Shown here: in pieces, positions 48,390 through 60,534 of the stretch | Layout of the letters: each line of letters starts with the position of its first letter | Position numbering within the stretch: the first letter of the stretch is position 1 | Source: Nectonema munidae | Lineage: Eukaryota; Nematomorpha; Nectonematoida; Nectonematidae | Length of the DNA: 64,000 bases | NCBI GenBank assembly: GCA_030549495.1 | Contig: JAUIRK010000898.1 | Coordinates: 1,054,001 to 1,118,000, forward strand | Reading direction: 5' to 3' | The notes under the pieces: generated by a model | The model's input: only the letters and a program-made list of their open reading frames with translations | Databases searched by the model: none | Told to the model about the DNA's origin: nothing | Program-made: the position numbers and the translations under genes

Positions 48390-50626
48390 GGCTCAAGTAA
48401 TGCAAATGTGTTACTTGCAAAGCTTTGTTCTCTTTGTTTCAAACACTCTCACGCTCTTTGAAAATTAATTACCACAACTCTAACAAAGAAATAAATTTTG
48501 TTTTGTTTTGAAAAAATTTTTTGAAGTCATCTCAAAATGTATAAGCAAATGGATGATGTAAAAAAACAATGCAACACTTTTTTCATTATTTTTATATCAT
48601 TTGTCGGTATTGCATGCAATGTAAAAAAAATGATTATAAATCTATCTCAAAATTAGCAAAAATCATCTTACTTGTTCTTCAATATTGTGTGTTGTTGAGG
48701 CAAAAGACAGAAAGTAGCCTAACTCTCAAACAACTGAAGATATTTATGCACTTTTTAGATAGGATTATTCTCTGGTCCAATCTATGCTATAATGTGAAAT
48801 CAAATTTTATCAAAAACATATATTTGTTTACGAATAGAAGAACGAATTTTTTTTAAAATTTGGCAAAACCACAGTTAACATGTTCCATCTTTTTTTTCAA
48901 TTCTATGTTTTGATTCGTAGAGAACTGTGATGAAATATTAGCTAGTGTAGTGCTTAGTCGGGGAGTTCCAATCTTGTTTTTAACGTAAATATTGAAAAAT
49001 TTCAGAAGTTAGATTCAGATTATTTCTTTTTAAAACAGGATGATGCCTACTTACTTATCTTCACCAGTTTTTCGTTATCTTTCTTCCTTTTCTTTTTTTC
49101 AAATTTGAAAAAAAACATGAAAATATTTCATATTGACAAATAAAATAAATGTGCTATAAAAAGTGAGACAAAATTGGCGTTAAGAAAAGTGTTTGAAAAA
49201 AACAGTAAATAATTTAATCTCTTCCTTTGTGTGTACTTGAACCTTTAATATGCAATGTTTGCAAACAATTGTATTTTTTTTCTTCTTGAAATAACAATTT
49301 TATTCTGTGTTAACGACAGTAAAAAGTAAGATTCAAGGACTTTGTTTGCCTTTAAATGAAAAGTGGATAAAATATTTGATACGTGTTTGGTGGCTAACAA
49401 GCAAATCCCCCATTTATTGGCTAAAAGTCAATTATTAGCAACTATATATATTTTGAAAATTGATTTTAAGCATTATTGGGATGCATTTAAAGTTTTTCGA
49501 ATAAAAAATATCATTTATTTAAATAAACAATTTGCATAAGTCTTCGCTTTAAACACAAGATCCTCCCCCACAGCCAATTTCAACTTTTTTTTTCAAGAAG
49601 GGCACGCATGTCTGTAAAAATTGACTTCAAAATGATTAAAGGATACTCCAAGAAAACTTTTTGGCATATTGCAAACCTGAAGTAAAAAAAGTTTTAGAGT
49701 TATAAAATTTTAAAAACATACGTGTGCCAAACAATCATCATATGTGATAATGCCGCAAGTACATATAGCTTGATATGCTTCAAAAATAATCAAAACTCAA
49801 ATTAAGGTTTTTTTAATCACTGGGTTCATATTGCTCCCATGCTAGCAGGTGAGGCTTAATTGTGATAATTTTACGTGCGTTTTGAACAAGATGAATGCAA
49901 TTTTAGAAAATGTCTTGACTGATCTTTCAATATATTTTTAGGGCTTGTAACTATTCTCCACATTTTAAGAAGAGTAGTTTTGTTTTGTAATTTGTTTGGA
50001 AAAAATATTCATCAAAATATTGAAATGGATGCAGAGGAGCTAACATTGAATCGTAAAAGATGAGAGAAAATATTACTATATTGACATTTCTTTTGTAATA
50101 GGGTAGTGCAACGATTCTGAAGTAAAAATTACTCCAAAAGAACTGCCCAGCGGGTAGCTGCCATTTTTGTTGGTTTATCTGCAAATAATAGACATATTTA
50201 GTATAGACGTTGGAAAAAGAAGAAAATTAAATGGATGCTAATATAGAAAATATTTGTAAAGGATAAGCTTACTTGTATGTTGCTCGTTTTTTCATTGGTT
50301 GTTTTGCACGGTTTGTGTGGGAAGTAGTGTCTACAGAGAATTATGCTGCTTTCCTTTGATGTTCTACAAACCGAAAATCAAAATCATCATAATTTTAACA
50401 TGAAATTTTTGACTCACTAAAAATATTTGAGGCGTAAGGTATATGAATTTAAATTGCAATAACAATATGCAAATAGTCCTTCTAAAAGAGTTTTTGCCTT
50501 CAAATACTGTTTTTGGGCAATTATAGCCCCAACTATAATTTTGTATAGGAAAAACAAAAACAAAATAGTTATTATTACTATTCAAAGACGACCCAAGGAA
50601 ATCATCAAAAATGCTCTTTGTAGACA
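45781..50626. other. AT-rich non-coding stretch with ATT repeats
   Basis: ATT/TTA microsatellites lie at 46350-46372 and 48356-48388. A somewhat G+C-richer block at 46430-46640 (with GTCATCTTCATTTACGTCATC) could be regulatory, but has no recognisable gene. Several open frames are translations of AT-rich repeats. I find no supportable gene in almost 5 kb. Confidence 0.4.
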
Positions 50627-53600
50627 GGTGATCGCAGTGGGGGATCGAGAAATCTTTTGTGGGGGGTATACTAATATTATCAAAATATTTTACACATTTT
50701 ATTAGGGAAGAAATTTGAAAACGTATGTAAAATAAATGATTAAAATTATATTACAAAGTCTTTTCTTCTTTCTTTTTGCTTTGAAAATCGATCAATGACT
50801 TCATCAATTTTGATTTCTATTTTAGGGTGGAGGTACATGAGAGCAAGTCCTGTTAGTCTCTCGTCGCTCATACGATTACGTAAATAGTTCTTTAAAATTC
50901 TTAAAGAACTAAAAGCTCTTTCTGCTGAACATGTAGTGATAGGAACAGTGCAGAAAATTGTCAAAAGCTTTTTAATATATTTTAGCCGCTCTGGTATTAT
51001 ATCTAGAGCTTCCAGAGGTCTTTTGGGTTTGTTTTCCAGTTTTTCGCAGAAGTTTTTCCATTCTAAGAACTGAATTCTTACATCATCAGCATCGGTAAGA
51101 CGGAGAATAGGGTCATAAAATTTTATTGATTCGCATATATCCTTCCATTCATAATTTAAAACTTCTGAAGGTATAAGTATGGCCATTTTGCTGATGAGAA
51201 TGCTATGCGACGTAAATTTTTGGTCAAACACTTGGATAATAGCATCCAAATACGGATACCATATTGATCGTTTAAAATAATCCCCTACTGATTCAACTGG
51301 AACATTGCTACGATTCATTTGACGAGAAGCTATTCTTGGCATAGTAATTTGAGCATGAACCGCTTCAGCCATTTTTTCAGCAACTATGAAAGTTCCATAG
51401 TTTTCATTAGTCCATTCGTCTGAAGAAGACCTCCATTGAATTAAGGTGTTTCTAACGAAATTAATGTTTTCAAAACAACTTATCAAATCTGTATTAACTG
51501 TTTGGAGAGCTTTAGAAAGAAAGGTTAAACTCATAACTTTTTTGACACAGGCCAAAGAAACAATAAATACAGGATTCATTAACGATTTAAATAAAGAATT
51601 TGCTTTATCAGCTGTTTTTCTGTCTGCTGATCTTATGATTTCTTCTAAAGTATCAACAATTGTTGAGTAATTTGCTTGAAATATCATTATTGAATCATGT
51701 CTTTCAACAAATCTTGTTTGACAAATGGTTTAAGTTTAATGTTCTGACTTCCAGCCTCATTCAAATAAACTTTCATAAGAGATCTACGCTTCACAGAATC
51801 ATTTATAAACGAAATTACATTTTCAACAACAGAAAACTTATTTCTGATTTCATAAAGAGAGGAAGAAACGTTCAAAACAAGATTTAGGCAGTGACTGCTA
51901 CAATGAACATACACAGCATTTGGAGAATGTTTACGAATATAGGCTTGAACTCCATTTATATGTCCAGTCATAGAAGAAGCGCCATCATAACCTTGACCTA
52001 CTAAATACTTGAGATCGAGGTCACACTTTTTTAGAGTGTCAATAATCTTTTCTCCTAAACCCTGACCTGTCAAATCATCCACTTCTTGAAAGCTTAAAAA
52101 ATCTTCTCTAATTTCATGCTTACCTTCAATTTTTATTACATACCGAACACAAATAGCGAGTTGTTCGCTGTGAGAAGAATCAGTAGTCTCATCTGCAATA
52201 ACAGAAAAATATTTTACTTGTTTGACATCCTGAATAATTTTTTCTGATATCAAATTCCCACAAACTGTAATTAGTTCATTTTGCACAGTCTTAGAAATAT
52301 AGGTTGCATTCTTTCTAGCGGTTTTCAAATGCATTTCCAGAGTTCGGAATCAACTCTAAAATTCAAGAGGGCATTGAAATTGCCATTACTCTTCAAAACT
52401 GAAAAATCATCTTCAACGTTTGGATTTTTGGAGTTTCTACGGTAACCAATTCCTAATCTTCGGCAAAGAATAATCGCTTTAATTATAGGAACCAAACGCT
52501 CTCTATTATCTTGTACTTGACTTTTATAATTACTGTTTAATGAAGTCAATATATCCGAATTGTTTTCTTAAGAATGTAAAAAACAATCAGAAAATGTCAT
52601 GCATCCTTTATGATAATCTTTAGACAAATGTTCTGTTAGATAGCCGTCTTTTCGTGTCAAGTGATTATACTTTTGCAATGTTTTAATGACAAGCTGTCCA
52701 AGTTGGGTTTCCTTTTTGCTATTGTTCGTTGCAAATTCATGTGAAAACAAAACACAAGGAACACAAACAAGCCCTGACAGTATTTTCGAATATTTAAATG
52801 GATAATAAATATCTCCCGATATATGTTGCTTTCCAAGAAAAACTTTTTGTGGATTTTTTTTTCCTTTTAATGTAAAGGGGAATTTAAATTTGTCATCAGG
52901 AAACCAATGCTTGGTTAGGAGTTCTTTTTTATCAAAGTCTGTCAACTGGCTGCATAGTAAACTGCTTCTAATACCTTCTGAAAAAACAACACCAATGTCA
53001 TTTTTCTTAGAAAGATCCAATGATATAATACTTGTTACATTATTTGTTAAACTTGTTTCTGGCTTTTTAATCAACTCATGTTCTTTTTTTGATGTTTGTG
53101 GAAAAGAATAATTGTTTTCAGTTGACACATTAGTCGAACTAGAGTTATAAAAAAAATCACTGATGAGTTTTTTTCTCTTAGAACTTTTGTTTTCAATCAT
53201 TGAAAATAAATTCTAAAACACAAAAAAAAATTATTAACAAATGCAATTTTAAAATTAGATTTAAACAATATCTTTTTTGTGACATATGTTAAAAAAAAGT
53301 ATAAACTCTCATTTAATAAAAACGTTAATTTTTATGAAAAAAATAGTTTACTACAAGAAAATTATTTATTTAAAATAAGTTTCCTTTGAACTGATTAGAT
53401 TTTTAAATTTGCCATTTTAAATAAAAGAAAATATTATGATTCAAAAATTAAAATTGTTGTTGTTGTTGTTATAATTGAGTGAATTTACTTGCTTTTTCTA
53501 CTCTCTTACCAACTAAAATTTTAGTGTGCACTTTCTATTATTTCTAAAGAAAAGAGACAAAATATATTACTTATAGAACACACTTTTTTTATTTTTATTT

Positions 53601-54038
53601 CCCTAAGCTCCCTATATTTGTCTAAAAATCTAAATGTTAGATTTACTGGTAAAAAAGGGATTGTATTTTAGTGTTAAGTAGGCATAACGAAATAAACAAG
53701 GATATTTTAGTTTGAAAAGAGATTCGAATACTTTTAATACAGATGTAGGAAATCTAAGTAATTTTCTAACTAAAATACGTCTTTTGTCTGAAAAAAGTAT
53801 AAATATTATTTGAATGATATTGTTTAGTAATGATCAAAAACAATATTTTTGAATAAAAAGCGAAAAAAAAAATGAAAAAGTTTTTAATGTTTAAAGTTGT
53901 TATAAACTAAAACTTTTCATATGTAAGCTACATTTAACAGCAACCTTAATTTTTCTTGAATAGATTGCTGGTGGGGGAGGGGGGGGGGGGGGTATGCATC
54001 CCCTCTATCCCCCTTCTCGGTCCATCCCTGGGTGATCG
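50627..54038. mobile_element. hAT transposon with complete ends and 8-bp target duplication
   Basis: The element proper is 50635-54030 (3396 bp). The octamer GGTGATCG flanks it at 50627-50634 and 54031-54038. The left end CAGTGGGGGATCGAGAA and the right end, inverted, CAGGGATGGACCGAGAA form imperfect 17-base terminal inverted repeats. A run of about 13 G lies inside the right end (near 53980-53992). One transposase-like gene on the minus strand fills 50746-53200. Ends, 8-bp duplications and transposase type all agree on hAT. It sits inside an older repeat that contains the target string twice. Confidence 0.95.
50746..53200 (-). pseudogene. hAT transposase (ZMYM1/TTF-type) pseudogene
   Basis: Four minus-strand segments read in order as one protein: 53200-52568 (210 codons), 52549-52325, 52334-51687 and 51687-50746 (313 codons). 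The first has a zinc-finger region of TTF type (GLVCVPCVLFSHEF with downstream HLSKDYHKGC). The third has the core motifs VIADETTDSSHSEQ (first catalytic Asp), GQGYDGASSM (second Asp) and HCSSHCLNLV (CxxH). The last ends in the dimerisation region CSAERAFSSLRILKNYLRNR, the best-known hAT signature. Together about 800 residues, normal for this family. The segments overlap or abut in different frames, giving at least three frame breaks, and the RW block usually found after the CxxH region is not seen, so an internal deletion near 51690 is likely. The gene is dead but recent enough to read clearly. In the cell it would bind the terminal repeats and cut and paste the element. Confidence 0.9.
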
Positions 54039-54140
54039 CAATCAAGGTCAAATAAGGTGATTTAGTGTTAATTGGGTGAAATTGAAACTGGGCTTTATAG
54101 ACAGGTGATCGCTAATAGAGGTGGTCGTTAAGGCACGCCT
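54031..54140 (+). repeat. GTGATCGC-type repeat hosting the hAT insertion
   Basis: TAGACAGGTGATCGC occurs at the hAT left flank (50621-50634) and intact again at 54095-54110, followed by TAATAGAGGTGGTCGTTAAG. The hAT target octamer lies inside this motif, so the second copy shows an unoccupied version of the target. Confidence 0.6.
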
Positions 54141-54237
54141 GATTACATGCATTTTCACCTTTTGTATCCTTTTTACTTCAATACTTTTTACTAATTAAAA
54201 ATATAGCAAAAGATTTCCTAATATTGATCATATAAAC

Positions 54238-54697
54238 CAGGGTTTCCCAAACTCTTTATTTAAATCGCTAATTCGATTCTTATAAAATTGCTTAATATGA
54301 GATTAAAATGCCAAAAATCTTTAACATTTTCTTTTTCATACTTTAATTTGAATTCTTTATTTAATTTTAATAAAGTTGAATAAACACCTAAAAATTTTCT
54401 TTGACAGATTCTATTTTACAAGAAAATTTTTTATCACCCATTTTTCTATCTTGAGTTCACACAAATGTTTTACTTCGAACAATATGTGAAATGTGAACCT
54501 CTCGTAAAGATATAGAATTAGAAAAAAATTAATTTTGTTTAAAATTCTAACTATATCAAATTCTTATGTAAAAAGTAAGATTTCCAAAAAAAATTCAATG
54601 TTTGTTTATACAGTGCTCAACTATAAGCTAAAAAATAGTCTATCTCAATTTGATTTTGGTCCATAGTTAGCGATTCGAACACGGTTGGAAAACCCTG
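54238..54697. mobile_element. hAT-type MITE, CAGGGTTTCCCAAAC family
   Basis: Left CAGGGTTTCCCAAACTC and, further in, CGCTAATTCGAT; right GCGATTCGAAC then GGTTGGAAAACCCTG. The terminal inverted repeat is CAGGGTTTYCCAA with an inner GCTAAC/ATTCGA inverted block. Flanks share ATAAAC. 460 bp, no coding. A similar start occurs at 63548 (CAGCCTTTTCCAAACTTTTT). Confidence 0.65.
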
Positions 54698-54699
54698 AT

Positions 54700-56493
54700 A
54701 AACTATATTAAGAATTTGGGAAGGTATTAGGAAAAGAGATATTTAAATAAGATCCTAGATCTTGCTGACAGTTTATCAATTTTTGCATACAAGGTGTCTA
54801 TATCGAGATTGCGTATATGATTCTAGCTACCAAATGAAGAAGATTAGAAAAGCTTAATTCGCATAGCAAAGGGATGCAAAGCATTCAATTCTGCAATAAA
54901 ATCTAGAGACAAGGTTCAATATATCCTATTTGGATAAACATAAAACAATCTAACTCCATTTTTCAAACTTATTTTCATCTATTTTCAACTTTTTTAGTGT
55001 ACAAAATTTAAATAAAATAATGTATAATCATTTTTATCTTTTATTTGTGAATATAAAAATTTGTTTTGAAAAAGAATTATAGAATTACAAAAAGCTCAAA
55101 ATCTCTAAGCAATTATATTTAGGCGTAAAATTTATCATTTTTGGGAATAACTGCTCAAATAGGATCCCTCTAATCCACAGACCTAGAGATTCAAACAAAT
55201 AGGGGATTGAGGTAAAAGAAGCGAACGTTATTTTTATCAATTTGTATATGATTGAACACAAAAGTGAGGTGGTCACTGGATTAATATACTTTAGTAGAAC
55301 AAAACTCCATAGCCAATCAACGTACCCACAAAAAGAGGTTTCGGAAAAAATAAAATGATTAAAATGAATTTATATAGCTATTAGAAAAATATGTGCAAAT
55401 CATGAAATGCTGATCGAAATATTAAATGCCATATATCATGCCAGTCGATTAGAGGCACATATGGGCTTGCGTCTCTAGAAATTGTTTTGCCCCTTGTGTC
55501 GAGACTCTGCCACTCAACTGCCATATGTACTAGTGTATCATGCGAAAAAAATGCATCATACGACCTAAAAGTTAAGGTATTTTTCTCGTGTATCATATGA
55601 GTTTCCTTTTTGAATGACAGATTACGTTAGACTAGCTTTATTTTTGCTTCTTTGACACTAACCCCAGCCTTAATATTTTGCAAATAAAATAAGTTTGTAT
55701 ATTAGTGTCAGTAAATGTTAATTATATAAATTTGTATCTGCCGTATAATGCTACGAGAAAACAAAAATATGCGTTAAGTTTATCATCAAATAGGATAAAA
55801 GTCCGAGATGCTAAAATGATATACAAGGCCTTTCTGAAAACGACCACATTTTGTTTCACATTTCGATGGTAGAAATTTATTTCCTCTAACTTTTCATTTT
55901 CTAATATTAAGTGTATCAAAGAAAGTGGGCGTTCTGCGATTTTAACACACGGCCGTCGAGAATCAAAGCTAGATAATAATAATTGTTTGCGAGTACAGAA
56001 GCGATATGGCAATCGGGTAACTTTGGTTATTTAAGTTTCCATATTAATATAATCAATTCAAAATTAGCACATAAATGTTCTTTAAGACAAAAATAGTTAT
56101 ATAACAATATAAACTGCTTTTGTATTGAAAAATGTTGCTTAATGAATAGTTACTAGCATGCATTCTATTTTATATGATAGAAATTAGTTTGAAATCGGTA
56201 TCAAAGTTTCGCCAGAATTTAAGGTTTCCAGAATAAAGCATTATATATATCTCAAACGGTATTATTTCTCTTGTGGAAATCAGACTTTTTTCTGACATAG
56301 CATATTTTTTAACCTTGAATTAAATGAATCCAGGATTCACTCCTACAAACGCAGGAAAAATGACTATACTTTGATTGGAAAAGTAGAATTTAGGCTAGAA
56401 AATAAAAAGTTTTAGTTTTAAAATCGGGGCCAAGATTTCGTAATAGCAAAGCTAGCTAGGCATTCTAGACAAACTTATTCATTCTAGCTATAT
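54700..56493. other. AT-rich non-coding stretch
   Basis: No gene recognised. The minus-strand frame at 55722-56012 (96 codons) has varied residues but no domain and no partner exon. Confidence 0.4.
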
Positions 56494-56632
56494 AAAGGTA
56501 AAGGTACCATAGGATGTTTTCATCGAGAAGGCACAATTGCGCCGCTTGTATCGAAGGAAAGTAGGCTTGATGCGGAATCGAACCCAAGACCTTGAGTTAT
56601 CGAATCCAGCATCTAACCAACCCTACTCACGC
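56494..56632 (-). repeat. tRNA-derived SINE, copy 6
   Basis: Reverse complement: GCGTGAGTAGGGTTGGTTAG, TTCGATAACTCAAGG, GGTTCGATTCC B box, CGATACAAGCGGCGCAATTG, TTCTCGATGAAAAC and TACCTTTACCTTTA tail. Nearly the same as copy 7, so both are recent. Confidence 0.8.
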
Positions 56633-58088
56633 AAAAATTATTCTATAAAAGCAAAAATTATGATATATATGAAGTATAAACGCTTTACATGAAATTTAGG
56701 GTGAGATATATGAATGGAATGGTTGTGGGAATGCTGTAATCAAAGACGTAGTAATTATTATTCATTTCTTTCTTGAAGACTTCCAACTTGCCAAGTAGAA
56801 CTTTGTCCAGCTCTTCTATGACAATTTTATCAACATTTAACGTTTGCTTCACTTTTCTCTTAGCTAATAAAATAAAGAGAATAATAAAAGAAATGATATT
56901 GCGCATAAAAATGAATAATTAAAACACATATGGATAATGTAAATATATTTTTAATTTTTTATTCCATTGATAGGCTAAAGGGTTCATTGTGTTGATATAA
57001 TTTTATAAGGATATAAATATTATAGATCAAAAAAGAGAATACAAAGATTGGTACATTCTTAAAGATTTAGCGAGTTCAGAGCTTGAGAATGTTTCCTTGA
57101 ATTTGAATAGGATGAAAATTCTTTCCTATTTGGAATAGGATTAGTAAAAACTTTCCCAAAGGTAAAATGTAAAAGGCATATTCGATTAAGAAATTAAGAA
57201 AGAAAAAAAGTTTCTTTTAAATACTTTTATTCACATATTGTTACGAAAATGTTGTAGGTTTACTTAGTTTATTTGGCAAAAAGCCTTTATTTTTTTATGT
57301 TGGAATATCATAGATAAGAGGTATTATACTAGTTTTTGTGATCTTCAAAAATAATGAGTCTACAGAAAAGTAATTCTTAGAATGAATTACTTAAAGTGAA
57401 ATTGATTGTTTTTGTTTGCATCAGATGACGTCTAGCCTAGGCTCTAGTCGTAGAAAGGTTGTGACCTTATTGATCTGGGTTCGATTCGCGAAACGGGCAT
57501 TTCTATCTGCCCATTGTGAAAATAATTGGAATGAGAATCTTAGATGTAATAAAATGATATAATATATAATTAGAATACAAAAAGTAAAAAGTTTAATGCG
57601 TGTTATTCAGAAACTTCAACGTGTAGATAAATATAAGTTACAATATACGCTTTTAATTTTGGTTGAAGGGCGGAGTCTCAATACGGTTGCCCTGTGTTCG
57701 AATCATCATCATGGACATCCCTATCACCTGTCTAGTTATGTAAGAATATTTTTCGTACAATAATAAAAATAAATCGATAGGAGTTTCCAATTTAGTAAAT
57801 TCATTTCTTAATTAAACTAACTAAAATATAAATAAATGAATGTTAAAATATGCAAATTACTATTTAATAATAATTTAAATTATTCAAAATTTATTCTTTG
57901 ATGAAACTTTTCCCGTCTTTAGTAAGGGATTAGATATGCACATTTAATTGCCAAATTATAACTAGCAATTCATTGTATTAAAGCGCATAAAATATTATTA
58001 GAATGCTAGAATCACTCTCACCATATTAACGTCTTGGGCAGTTCATCATAAAATAACCGAATTTTTCGCGTTTAAAAACTTAGAAATA
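56633..58088. other. AT-rich stretch with two possible tRNA-derived repeats
   Basis: GTCGTAGAAAGGTTGTGACC then GGGTTCGATTCGCG (57446-57497), and GTTGCCCTGTGTTCGAATCA then ATGGACATCCC (57685-57722), carry B-box-like strings and may be members of the family noted at 25415. No protein gene is recognised. Confidence 0.35.
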
Positions 58089-58096
58089 ATTTAAAC

Positions 58097-58483
58097 CCGT
58101 GGTTCTTAACCTGGGGTCCATGGACCATTAATCTTACCTTTGGCTGCGTCTAAGGGGGTCCGTGAACAGTTTTTCATTTTTGTAAAAAACTTAAAATAAT
58201 CTATCAATTTGTAAGTGTAAAAGAAAAATCTAACTTTTAAAAGTTGAATAAGAAGCTTTATTTCTTTTCCTCCTTGAATTTACATAAAATTTTCTTTGCT
58301 ACCTTTATTTATTTGACGTCATTTGAGATCAAAAAATTCATGTCAATAAAATAAAGTAGAAATAATAATTGCATACGAAGTTGTTTTTATGACTTTTTAT
58401 ACGAAAATTTCCTTGTAGGGGATCAATAGCTTTTATCAACTTTTCAAAGGGGTCCATGACTCAATAAAGGTTAAGAACCCCTG
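58097..58483. mobile_element. hAT-type MITE, GGTTCTTAACC family
   Basis: Left end CCGTGGTTCTTAACCTGGGG, inner GGTCCATGGACC; right end GGTCCATGACTC then AAAGGTTAAGAACCCCTG. The terminal inverted repeat of about 20 bases matches the widespread CAGGGGTTCTTAACCTGGGGTCC hAT ends. Flanks ATTTAAAC and TCTTAAAC agree at 6 of 8 positions, an aged 8-bp target duplication. Confidence 0.8.
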
Positions 58484-58491
58484 TCTTAAAC

Positions 58492-59129
58492 AAAGCACTC
58501 AGGAGTCAAGTCTTTTAAATTAGATTTTGAAAAGTTTAACATCTGTTTACAAATCATAAGCTCCATTGTGTTAAGTTTCATTGGAAAAGAAGAAAGTAGA
58601 AAATGTTCATTTACCTCGATCAATTAGATAACGCCTTTTAAGTCTTTTAAAAGCGCTAACTTTCTTGTCAAGAACATCTTAAAAATTATTTATTAAAAAT
58701 TACAATATTAAAAATGGAAAAAGTCATTATACCAGAATTTTGGATGTCTTTGTCCAATTTAACCGTGTATTTGGGAAAAATGCCGGGTTTTGTATAAAAT
58801 GAAGTTGATGTATTATCACAACAGTAGGTAGGACATATTGGAAGGTGCTTTTTTATACAAGCTAACGTTTGAAAAGATAAAGAATGACTTGAATTTATGT
58901 GTTCTTCATGAGAACCTGGTTAAAAAATGATAAATCAATTCAATAAAATTGCACTTAAAAAACTAAAGATAAATTTACCGTTTTTTTTTTGGTAAAAAAA
59001 TTTGGTTGAAGTTGAAGAAAAATTTTGCTTCTTAAAAAAATTGTAATTTCTGAAAAAAGTATCAAATTAAAAATGAGTTTGTAAAAAATATCATCTAAAG
59101 TTTAAAAGATAAAACCTTCTCTACATTAA
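58492..59129. other. AT-rich non-coding stretch
   Basis: Nothing recognisable. Confidence 0.5.
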
Positions 59130-59250
59130 CCCGTTAACGCCCAAAGTCGACTATAGTCGACTTTACAAAAATAAAATCGTCTGCGTTTATCAATGCTCTT
59201 TAATACAAATCTTCTGCTTTACATTAGATATCGTCTGATTATTCTGGTCG
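59130..59250. mobile_element. piggyBac-type MITE, GTCGAC subfamily, copy D (right end lost)
   Basis: TTAA then CCCGTTAACGCCC at the left; nearly identical to copy A through ATTCTGGTCG at 59250, after which the expected TTAACGGG is missing. A perfect 22-bp palindrome centred on GTCGACTATAGTCGAC lies at 59143-59164. Confidence 0.75.
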
Positions 59251-59492
59251 GATCAAAGAAAATTAGGAGTAAAAAGAATTTTATGAGAATACATAAATCA
59301 TAATTTGACTAAACTGAATTATGAATACTGTTGCCAATTTTTTCATTAATAAAACTAAATAAGCGCGACAATTTTTTAACTAAAAATCGATGAAGTCGTT
59401 CAGGTAAGTACTCATAATTACTAGTTATCAGGTACAATGATTTTCTTTCACATTCCGATTTTTTCAGACTTAGAAGATTGCTCAATCTAAAA

Positions 59493-59965
59493 GAATTCAA
59501 CCATTTTGAGTTGCTTCAAAAGCTTTTGCAATCCAGTCCTGCACCCTCATTGCAATTCAACACATCATTTCCCATTTCCCATACATCCTTTTCCAATTTC
59601 ATGCAAATTTTATGTAATTCAACCATTTTGCAACTCAAATACACCATTTTGCAAGTAACTCTTTCTTCGATGTAAAAATAAATTAACTGTTTATATTAAG
59701 TCTTCCTATACTTCACTTAGAATTGATAGCAAATGCAAAAAGTATATTTAAAACAAAACAAAAAAGATTACACTATTTCATTTAACCTGAATTTTTGAGC
59801 TTTAACTAATCGCTAAACCAGATTCTCTTAGAGAAATAAAAAAAATTATATACAAAAATATATAAATTTGAGACTGAATTGAAATGAAGGGACTGACAAA
59901 TAGTGGAACTGAATTGCAAAATAATGTTTTTGAATTGCAAAAGGCTGTGAGTCATTATAATTCAG
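59493..59965. mobile_element. Foldback-like element with arms of about 20-bp repeats
   Basis: The left arm (59493-59660) is a degenerate tandem array with units such as ATTTTGCAACTCAAATACACC and CTCATTGCAATTCAACACAT. The right arm (59902-59965) carries the same unit inverted (GAATTGCAAAATAATG, GAATTGCAAAAGGC). The middle is unique AT-rich DNA. Arms made of short tandem repeats in inverted orientation are the layout of foldback-type transposons. No transposase is present. Confidence 0.45.
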
Positions 59966-60227
59966 TAAGGAATATAAGTTGTTTTTTATTATGAAATAAA
60001 TACTCTATGGTATACACAACGTTTGCCCTCTGTAATAGGGACATGTTACAAAGGGTCGTCTATCCATCGCTTTCGGAAGAAGTGGGGCTGAGAGTTTGAG
60101 TAAAGATTAGTTTAGATCATTATTTAACATTGGAAGAGAGACAAAGTAGAAATACTCTCAAGTTCAGATTGTTCAAAGTGGTTATGTTTCGATTGATATA
60201 CAAAACATTCATAATTATACATTAGGG

Positions 60228-60325
60228 TTTGCTCCCGGTTCTGAAATACCGGGTCGTTCCCGGTTCTAATAATTTGGGAACCGTCTTGGAACCGAAAATT
60301 ATTCCCGGTTCCGAGAATAACTTAG
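60228..60325. repeat. CCCGGTTC-iterated block
   Basis: CCCGGTTCT occurs at 60232 and 60257, GGAACCG at 60280 and 60289 and CCCGGTTCCGAG at 60304, so one heptamer is repeated in both orientations within 90 bases. This resembles the terminal region of some DNA-transposon MITEs, but the other end is not seen. Confidence 0.45.
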
Positions 60326-60419
60326 TTGTAATTGATTTATTTCATTATGCAATTCTTTGCATAAAACTTTACTGCACTTCATTCATATAAAATCTTTTTT
60401 TTCATTGTCATCTCATTTT

Positions 60420-60525
60420 AATGGTAAACGGAGAAAGTGTGCAAACGACAAAAGAGTTTATTTTTCTTTTTTTTTCTCTACTGCACACTTTTGTCGTTTG
60501 CACACTTTTCTCCTAGAACCATAAA
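60420..60525. other. Long imperfect hairpin (arms about 30 bp)
   Basis: GAGAAAGTGTGCAAACGACA and flanking bases (60430-60454) pair with 60488-60513 across 25 positions with a single inserted base, and pairing continues loosely outward (ATGGT / ACCAT). The loop is a pyrimidine-rich run of about 33 bases. Probably a small foldback or MITE. Confidence 0.6.
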
Positions 60526-60534
60526 AATATATAA

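Noticed and set aside
48215-48442. Frame with a long isoleucine run
   Set aside because: The run is an ATT microsatellite.
55722-56012. 96-codon minus-strand open frame
   Set aside because: Residue mix is varied but no family pattern is recognisable and nothing around it supports a gene.
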